Positions 56,158-61,494 of a DNA stretch of 61,494 nt are shown piece after piece. A model generated the notes under the pieces. The model saw nothing but the letters and a program-made list of their open reading frames with translations, was not told where the DNA came from and ran no database searches. The stretch covers positions 1-61,494 of the forward strand of contig NZ_JARGOQ010000020.1 of assembly GCF_029233945.1 (NCBI RefSeq), written 5' to 3'. Positions within the stretch are counted from its first letter, which is position 1. Every line of letters begins with the position of its first letter. Origin of the DNA: Sneathiella sp. (GTDB lineage: Bacteria > Pseudomonadota > Alphaproteobacteria > Sneathiellales > Sneathiellaceae). Made by a program: the position numbers and the translations under genes.

Positions 56158-56916
56158 CTATAGAATGAACTGCTCATCAAGGATCCGTTTCTCCAGATTA
56201 TGCTCCGGATCGAACAGAAGACGGATGGTGATATCGCGCTTTTCCTCAATGCTAACCGTGGAGACATCCCGCACTTCCACGGCGTCCGCAACGGCGCTGA
56301 CCGGCCGTTTCGCGGCCTCAAGGACTTCCAGCTCGATCCGGGCTTCCTTTGGCAGTATGGCGCCACGCCAGCGCCTTGGACGGAATGCGCTGATCGGGGT
56401 CAGGGCGAGAACGCCGGCATTTACCGGCAGGATCGGGCCATGGGCGGAGTAGTTATAGGCGGTGCTGCCCGCCGGTGTCGCCACCAGCACGCCATCGCAA
56501 GTCAGTTCCGCGACCTTGACATGGCCATCGATGGAAATGCGTATCTTGGCCGTCTGGCGGCTTTCCCGCAGGAGAGAAACCTCATTGATGGCAAGAGCTT
56601 GCGTCTCTTGCCCATGCATATCCACCGCGACCATATTGAGCGGGTGAAGCTCGGTTATCTCGCCGTCGCTTAAGCGTTCGATCAGGCTTTCTTCGCGGTA
56701 GGTATTGAGCAGGAATCCGACGGTTCCCTTGTTCATGCCATAGATGGCAAGATTGGAGTCCATAAACGCATGCATGGTTTCCAGCATGAAACCATCCCCG
56801 CCGAGGGCGACAATAATTTCAGCATCCTTGGCAGGAACATCGCCATAGCGGGCTATCAGGCTTTCGCAGGCACTTTGCGCATCTTCCGATTCGCTCGCGG
56901 TAAAATGTATTTTCAT
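56158..56916 (-). CDS. nadK: NAD kinase
   Basis: Phosphorylates NAD to NADP (252 residues, at the short end of the family). The GGDG motif ([11 protein letters not shown]), the NEV segment [10 protein letters not shown] and the ATP/Gly-rich [17 protein letters not shown] are clear. The N-terminus begins directly with [10 protein letters not shown], as in the alphaproteobacterial form. It starts 6 bp after the moaA stop, so moaA–nadK is an operon. Confidence 0.95.
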   Translation of the reverse strand: MKIHFTASESEDAQSACESLIARYGDVPAKDAEIIVALGGDGFMLETMHAFMDSNLAIYGMNKGTVGFLLNTYREESLIERLSDGEITELHPLNMVAVDMHGQETQALAINEVSLLRESRQTAKIRISIDGHVKVAELTCDGVLVATPAGSTAYNYSAHGPILPVNAGVLALTPISAFRPRRWRGAILPKEARIELEVLEAAKRPVSAVADAVEVRDVSTVSIEEKRDITIRLLFDPEHNLEKRILDEQFIL

Positions 56917-56922
56917 CTGCCG

Positions 56923-57921
56923 TTAGCCGCCCGTTACGCTCATATGGCGGGGAACTGCCGGGCGATCATCATTCTGCCGGTCGATAACGAAGTCATGGCC
57001 CTTCGGCTTGCGCCCGATAGCCTCATCGATGGCGGCGTCCAGTGCTTCCAGGCCATTTTCGCCGCGCAAAACGGCTTTCAGGTCGGCGCTGTCCTCCTGC
57101 CCGAGGCACATATAGAGCATCCCGGTGCAGGTTAGTCGGACCCGGTTGCAGCTTTCGCAGAAGTTATGGGTGAGCGGTGTGATAAAGCCGATCCGCCCGC
57201 CGGTTTCCGCCACATCGACATAGTCAGACGGGCCGCCGGTGCGATAGGCGGAGGGCGTCAGGGTCCAGCGCTCGGCGAGCTGTTTTTTCACCTCCGAGAG
57301 GGGGAGATATTGATCAGAGCGTTGCCCGTCAATCATGCCCATGGGCATGGTCTCGATAAAGGTGATATCCATGCCTTCATCGCCAACCCATTGGATCATG
57401 TCATTGAATTCATGGTCATTAAAGCCCTTGAGCGCGACCGTATTGATCTTGATTTTAAGCCCGGCAGCCTTCGCAGCACGAATACTTTTCATTACCTTTT
57501 CAAAGTTGCCCCAGCGGGTAATATCCTGAAACTGATAGGGGTTTAGGGTGTCGAGCGAGACATTGAGGCGCCGCACGCCCGCGTCATATAGCTCGTCCGC
57601 GTATTTACCAAGCTGGCTGCCGTTGGTGGTGAGGGTCAGCTCATCCAGCTCGCCGCTCTTGATATAGAGCCCCAAATTCCGGAACAGCTCCATAATCCCT
57701 TTGCGGACCAAAGGTTCGCCGCCGGTAATGCGGATCTTACGCACGCCCTTGCGAATAAAGGCGGCGGAGACCATTTCCAGTTCTTCCAGGCTGAGGATGT
57801 CCTTCTTCGGCAGGAAGGTCATATTTTCCGACATGCAGTATTTGCAGCGGAAATCGCACCGGTCCGTTACCGATACGCGGAGATAGTCGATTTTTCTGCC
57901 AAAGGGATCAATCACATTCAT
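56923..57921 (-). CDS. moaA: GTP 3',8-cyclase
   Basis: Radical-SAM enzyme of the first step of molybdenum cofactor synthesis (332 residues). The SAM cluster motif is CDFRCKYC, the second cluster motif is [11 protein letters not shown], and the essential Gly-Gly terminus (TGG) is intact. An 8-bp stem (57932-57939 with 57949-57956) lies in the leader, with no known Moco riboswitch fold visible. Moco-using enzymes are not in the window. Confidence 0.96.
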   Translation of the reverse strand: MNVIDPFGRKIDYLRVSVTDRCDFRCKYCMSENMTFLPKKDILSLEELEMVSAAFIRKGVRKIRITGGEPLVRKGIMELFRNLGLYIKSGELDELTLTTNGSQLGKYADELYDAGVRRLNVSLDTLNPYQFQDITRWGNFEKVMKSIRAAKAAGLKIKINTVALKGFNDHEFNDMIQWVGDEGMDITFIETMPMGMIDGQRSDQYLPLSEVKKQLAERWTLTPSAYRTGGPSDYVDVAETGGRIGFITPLTHNFCESCNRVRLTCTGMLYMCLGQEDSADLKAVLRGENGLEALDAAIDEAIGRKPKGHDFVIDRQNDDRPAVPRHMSVTGG

Positions 57922-57931
57922 ATTCCAGTAA

Positions 57932-57956
57932 AGAAGAGACGCGAAGCTTCTCTTCT
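57932..57956. repeat. 8-bp inverted repeat between DUF2336 gene and moaA
   Basis: AGAAGAGA and TCTCTTCT with a 9-nt loop, 10 bp before moaA. On the minus strand the arm is followed by TTACTGG, too T-poor for a confident terminator. Confidence 0.4.
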
Positions 57957-58012
57957 AAAAATATCTTTTTAAATATGTTTTGCAAGCAATGACGGAAAAG
58001 AAGCGATGCCGA

Positions 58013-59125
58013 CTAGGATATATCGGCGTATCTGATTTTTCCTGACATGAAGTCATCATTTTGAAGCGCCGTTTTGGCGGAGTCCTGGCTCAACAGGTCA
58101 TAAAAATCCATTGAGATTGATTTAGCGGGGGAAAGAATGGAGGCGTCCTGTTCACGAATGGAGGCGGTAAGATCGTAAATTGACTTGAAAATGACCCGGT
58201 CGATATCCAGGCTACGGCTGGCGACGGCAAGGATTTCCGGGTTTTCCGCATAGATAATGTCACGAATCTCGTCGCTTTCCACACCGAGCAGCTTGGCGAA
58301 GGCAAATTCAAACAGGTCGATTTCCCCCTGATGCAGGGACTTGATCATGAAGCGGGTGGAAAGCTCGCCGGAGCGGTGTAGTTTCTCGACAAGGCGAAAT
58401 GAGGGATCGCTTTCCTTGGAAATAGACTGGATCGTCTCTTTGCGATCCTTGATATCCATCTCAAGGGCGCGGATATCCACGTCAAAATTTGTGGCAATAT
58501 ATTCCCGTAAAGACATGGAGACCCAGCGGTACATCTTTTCCGCGATCGGGTTGGGCAGGAAGGGGCGCTCAAGAAGCGGGCGCTGATACTCCGGAATATA
58601 TTCTGATTGCTCCCCCAGATAATTCAGCGTCAGGAGCGGTATCCGGGCGCTGTGATTGTTGAGCAGGGTGACCGTGATATGGGGATCATTTATCTCGCAG
58701 AGCGTAGAACAGACCTCTTCCCCGATATTGTCCCGCGCGGCAATGGCAAGCCGATGCTGGTTGGAGCGATGTTTGACAATTTCCAGAAGGTCATATTCGG
58801 CCAGCAGGCCGCATCCCTGGAGGATCGGGAGCGCAACCTCAATCTGGTCATTGGCCAGAAACACGAGAAGGCTTTTTGGGACATCTTCCCGGAGGGCCAG
58901 GTTTTTTGCAAATTTTGCGCGGATCGATTTTTCCACATCAGTGGTTATTCGGCAGATGATGTCCGCCATGATGTCTTTTTCGGAATCGGAGAACTTCAGG
59001 CGATCCTCAATGAGGAATTCACTGATCCGGTTATACAGGAATTCGCGCTTCTGCCGAGATCTTGTCTCCGCAAGGTCGACAAGTGTCTTTAATGTTTCGA
59101 TATTCTCCTGCGCAGCAGCGGCCAT
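58013..59125 (-). CDS. DUF2336 protein
   Basis: 370-residue soluble, mostly helical protein without signal peptide. Conserved DUF2336-type stretches include SIRAKFAKNLALREDVP, LAIAARDNIGEEVCSTLCE and RWVSMSLREYIATNFDVD. It is a paralogue of the partial gene at the right edge (EKMYRWVSMSL versus HKMFWWVSAAL). Families of DUF2336 sit beside sensory and stress genes, but no biochemical role is settled. A full CtrA box lies about 55 bp upstream of its start. The neighbour upstream is a histidine kinase. Confidence 0.82.
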   Translation of the reverse strand: MAAAAQENIETLKTLVDLAETRSRQKREFLYNRISEFLIEDRLKFSDSEKDIMADIICRITTDVEKSIRAKFAKNLALREDVPKSLLVFLANDQIEVALPILQGCGLLAEYDLLEIVKHRSNQHRLAIAARDNIGEEVCSTLCEINDPHITVTLLNNHSARIPLLTLNYLGEQSEYIPEYQRPLLERPFLPNPIAEKMYRWVSMSLREYIATNFDVDIRALEMDIKDRKETIQSISKESDPSFRLVEKLHRSGELSTRFMIKSLHQGEIDLFEFAFAKLLGVESDEIRDIIYAENPEILAVASRSLDIDRVIFKSIYDLTASIREQDASILSPAKSISMDFYDLLSQDSAKTALQNDDFMSGKIRYADIS

Positions 59126-59177
59126 AATTATTTGTCCAAAGGTTAGGATATCTCAACCTTAGGATAGGTAATTTTTG

Positions 59178-59193
59178 TTAAAACTCTGTTAAT
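59178..59193 (-). promoter_or_regulatory. CtrA box upstream of the DUF2336 gene
   Basis: On the minus strand, TTAA-CAGAGTT-TTAAC matches the CtrA consensus TTAA-N7-TTAAC exactly. It lies 52-67 bp before the DUF2336 start and after the histidine-kinase stop, a usual position for an activated promoter. Confidence 0.65.
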
Positions 59194-59233
59194 TAATAAC
59201 CATATAATGCGGCTGGAGCAGACGAGGGAGGTC

Positions 59234-60850
59234 TTAATGGGCGAGGGGCAGGCGAACCTTGAAGCGACTGCCGTCCGACAGACTGCTCTTCACTGAAATG
59301 TTGCCGCCCATGAGCCGCGCAAGCTTCAGCGAAAGCGTCAGGCCGAGGCCGACACCGTCCGTGCCGCGGCTGTATACGCCTTCATGCGCCTGCTTGAAGG
59401 CCTCGAAGATTTTCTCCTGGTCTTCCTCGGCAATGCCGGGGCCCGTATCCCAGACAGTGATGTCCACGAAGGCGTCATCGATAATCTCATACTCGATGCC
59501 GATTGTGCCGCCATGCGGGGTGAATTTCACCGCATTGCCGATGATATTGACCAGAATCTGCAGGCAGCGAGTTGGATCGACGGCAAGTTTGATATCCTCT
59601 GTGATCCGCGTGCCGATCATCTCGAGATTTTTCTTTTGCGCATGGTTCTGTATCAGAACATAGGCGTCCGCTACCATACCGGCGAGGGGGGTCGGCACGA
59701 TCTCGATCGGGATCTTGTCGCTTTCGATGCGCGCGATATCCAGAATATCCTCGATCAGGCTCAACAGATGCTTGCCCGAATTCAGGATGTCGCCGACATA
59801 TTCGCGGTATTTGTCACTGATCGGGCCAAAGGTTTCAAGCCCAATGACTTCGGCAAAACCGATGATGGCGTTAAGCGGCGTACGGAGTTCATGGCTCATG
59901 TTGGCGAGGAAAGTATCTTTCGCTTTCGCAGATTCCAGTGCTTTCTTAGCCGTCACTTCCAACTGCATGTTTTTCTTGGTGATTTCGTTGATCGCCTGCT
60001 CCAGGTCGGCCTTTGAGGACATGGCCTCGTCCTCCGCCAGAAGCCGCGCGGTGATATCATCGCTGGTCCCGCGATAGCCGACATAACGGCCCTTATCATC
60101 GAAAACAGGGACACCGGACATATTGAAAATCTTGTACGCGCCGCTGGTATCCTGGATTTCTAGGGGGATTGAGCGGAATGGCACATGCTGTCCCATGGCC
60201 GTCTCGGCCCGGTTGCTGCCATCCGCTTCCGGTTTGAAGACACCCAGATCGGCAAGGCGCTTGCCTTTCAGCAGCATCGGCGGCAGGCCGACGGCCTGTA
60301 CGGCACGGTCGGAGACAAAGGTGAGCCGTCCGTCCGCATTCGTTTCCCAGATCCAGTCCGAGGCCGCGCGGGTAATGTCAAGAAACCGGCGCTTTTCCTC
60401 TCTCAGCTTGGTTTCCGCATTAACCTGTCGGGTGGAGTTGATAAAGCTGCCGCAGATGGCGATCAGCTGGTCGTCGTCATCAAAAATAGGGAAATGACGG
60501 GAAAGAAAATAATCGGGCTCCTTACCTGTCGAGAGCGCGAGCTGCCGGGTTTCTGTTTCCTGTGTCTCGGCGATACGGGTGACGATATCAAGATGATCCT
60601 GCGGCAGGGTGGGGAGGATTTTGTCTTCCACCCGTTGCGCGCCGCCGGGGCGGAAATGCTCCCGATACCCGCTGTTGGCGTAAATAACAGTCCCGTCGGG
60701 GCGGGCCATATACATCGGGGGAGCCTGTTCAAAAACGGCGTCAAAAAACTCCCGACTGATAACACCCTGCATCGACGGATTTTCTGAGCCGTTGGTACTT
60801 TTGACATCGGTATGAAGCGACACGACGCTTCCTTGCCCCCGTTCCGTCAT
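59234..60850 (-). CDS. PAS-domain sensor histidine kinase
   Basis: 538 residues, cytoplasmic by appearance. Two PAS-like regions (about 32-150 and 160-275), then a coiled-coil linker, HisKA with ANMSHELRTPLNAIIGFAEV (His near 318) and a HATPase domain: N-box NIIGNAVKFT, G1 DTGPGIAEED, G2 GVGLGLTLSLKLARLMGG. No cognate response regulator lies next to it. It sits between two DUF2336 genes on the same strand, which suggests a signalling cluster. The start may be 60850 or Met27 (60772). Confidence 0.92.
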   Translation of the reverse strand: MTERGQGSVVSLHTDVKSTNGSENPSMQGVISREFFDAVFEQAPPMYMARPDGTVIYANSGYREHFRPGGAQRVEDKILPTLPQDHLDIVTRIAETQETETRQLALSTGKEPDYFLSRHFPIFDDDDQLIAICGSFINSTRQVNAETKLREEKRRFLDITRAASDWIWETNADGRLTFVSDRAVQAVGLPPMLLKGKRLADLGVFKPEADGSNRAETAMGQHVPFRSIPLEIQDTSGAYKIFNMSGVPVFDDKGRYVGYRGTSDDITARLLAEDEAMSSKADLEQAINEITKKNMQLEVTAKKALESAKAKDTFLANMSHELRTPLNAIIGFAEVIGLETFGPISDKYREYVGDILNSGKHLLSLIEDILDIARIESDKIPIEIVPTPLAGMVADAYVLIQNHAQKKNLEMIGTRITEDIKLAVDPTRCLQILVNIIGNAVKFTPHGGTIGIEYEIIDDAFVDITVWDTGPGIAEEDQEKIFEAFKQAHEGVYSRGTDGVGLGLTLSLKLARLMGGNISVKSSLSDGSRFKVRLPLAH

Positions 60851-60909
60851 CTACTCATTACATGCAAACTGACATGTTCCCTTGTACAAATTTACGCCAC
60901 GCACGAAAA

Positions 60910-61494
60910 TCATAGATAAACCCGATCATCATCAAGATCGGCGTCAAGTTGTTCAACAATCTCCGTATAGTCACGCTCCAACTGCCAGAAGCGTAACGTC
61001 ATTTTAGCCTTCTTTGTAGAAAGTTTATCATAAAATTTCATAATAATCTCTACTTCTTCTGGCTGTGTCGTCTTTTTTACTTTTTGGTTATGGGAAATGT
61101 TGCGGGTCAGAAGGTAAGTAGTAGAAAAAGAGTTTCGGCTGAACTCCAGTGCCTTAAGGACGACAATCAATGCCTCGGCGTTGGGATCGTAGATAAAACG
61201 GCTGATTTTCTGATAATCCAGCCCTGAAAGTTCGGCAAGGCCGATCACGAACAACCGGATTTGGCGGCTGCGCAGGGCCTGCACCAGAAATTTTTCGTTC
61301 AACTCCTTGCGTTTTGCAAGCTCAGCAATCAGCTTGTCCGCGTTGGACGTTTTCTCGTCAATGTCATAGCGGTATTCGGTTTTCGCGGCCGCGACGATCT
61401 TCTCATTGAGTTCCAGCTCGTCAATCTCGAAATTCTCAAGAATATGGCGGCGCAACGCCGCGGATACCCACCAGAACATCTTATGGGCAAGATC
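60910..61494 (-). CDS. DUF2336 protein, C-terminal part (5' end outside window)
   Basis: The frame is open to the window edge: codons before base 61479 read DLAHK, aligning with PIAEK of the other DUF2336 protein. The visible 194 residues hold HKMFWWVSAALRRHILENF, LIAELAKRKELNEKFLVQAL and a C-terminal segment RFWQLERDYTEI. It is a diverged paralogue of the gene at 58013 and is truncated only by the window edge. It flanks the histidine kinase upstream. Confidence 0.8.
   Translation of the reverse strand, partial: DLAHKMFWWVSAALRRHILENFEIDELELNEKIVAAAKTEYRYDIDEKTSNADKLIAELAKRKELNEKFLVQALRSRQIRLFVIGLAELSGLDYQKISRFIYDPNAEALIVVLKALEFSRNSFSTTYLLTRNISHNQKVKKTTQPEEVEIIMKFYDKLSTKKAKMTLRFWQLERDYTEIVEQLDADLDDDRVYL

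Noticed and set aside
57932-57956. Moco riboswitch in the moaA leader
   Set aside because: Only a single short hairpin is visible in 91 bp, far too small for the known Moco RNA.

Overview
The window reads as a chromosomal segment of a free-living alphaproteobacterium with moderately high GC. A Rhodospirillales/Sneathiella/Kiloniella-like lineage is my best guess, not a proof. The evidence is gene order (erpA–argS locus–SPOR–nagZ–M50–scpA–scpB … tatABC–serS–surE–pcm–LysM/M23 … DUF815 ATPase–yajC–secD–secF–Mth938–squalene-synthase-like), DUF2336 and PAS_5-like proteins, frequent GTG/TTG starts, and two full-consensus CtrA boxes (TTAA-N7-TTAAC). No insertion sequence, prophage, CRISPR array, tRNA or rRNA was recognised.

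Layout. 1–12.6 kb: the 3' end of valS with a terminator, then a mixed metabolic stretch (PAP2 phosphatase, amidase, thioesterase, acyl-CoA ligase, a zinc-knuckle/OmpA membrane protein, ilvD, a membrane protein, xthA, erpA). 12.7–27.5 kb: the conserved alphaproteobacterial cell-envelope and segregation block, interrupted at 17.8–21.6 kb by a hydrolase and an iron-type ABC transporter with a Fur-like box. 27.5–29.1 kb: an inserted thioesterase/tpm/merR set with a MerR-type 19-bp-spacer promoter. 29.1–36 kb: DUF815 ATPase, yajC-secDF and two homologues of mitochondrial complex I assembly factors, split by a PuuD-type membrane protein and sodB. 36–51.6 kb: an unknown protein, trmFO, uvrA diverging from ssb, a VOC protein, a hydantoinase-like protein diverging in function from an Lrp regulator, gyrA, coaD, cyclophilin, queA and tgt. 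51.6–61.5 kb: a convergent gap with an orphan CtrA box, an unknown membrane protein, a YffB/ArsC protein, a parA–ribbon-helix-helix–PAS operon, nadK–moaA, and DUF2336–histidine kinase–DUF2336, the last gene cut by the window edge.

The most unusual item is at 12719–13744. The gene at the position expected for argS keeps the arginyl-tRNA synthetase N-terminal domain and DALR domain in one open frame, but has lost the HIGH motif, most of the catalytic core and the KMSK loop. It is either a domesticated pseudo-synthetase or a frame-preserving relic, and it implies a functional argS elsewhere. Secondary points are the ParA/RHH/PAS cassette with a nested inverted repeat in its leader, CtrA control of a DUF2336 gene, an orphan CtrA site, and a zinc-knuckle fused to an OmpA-type membrane protein.
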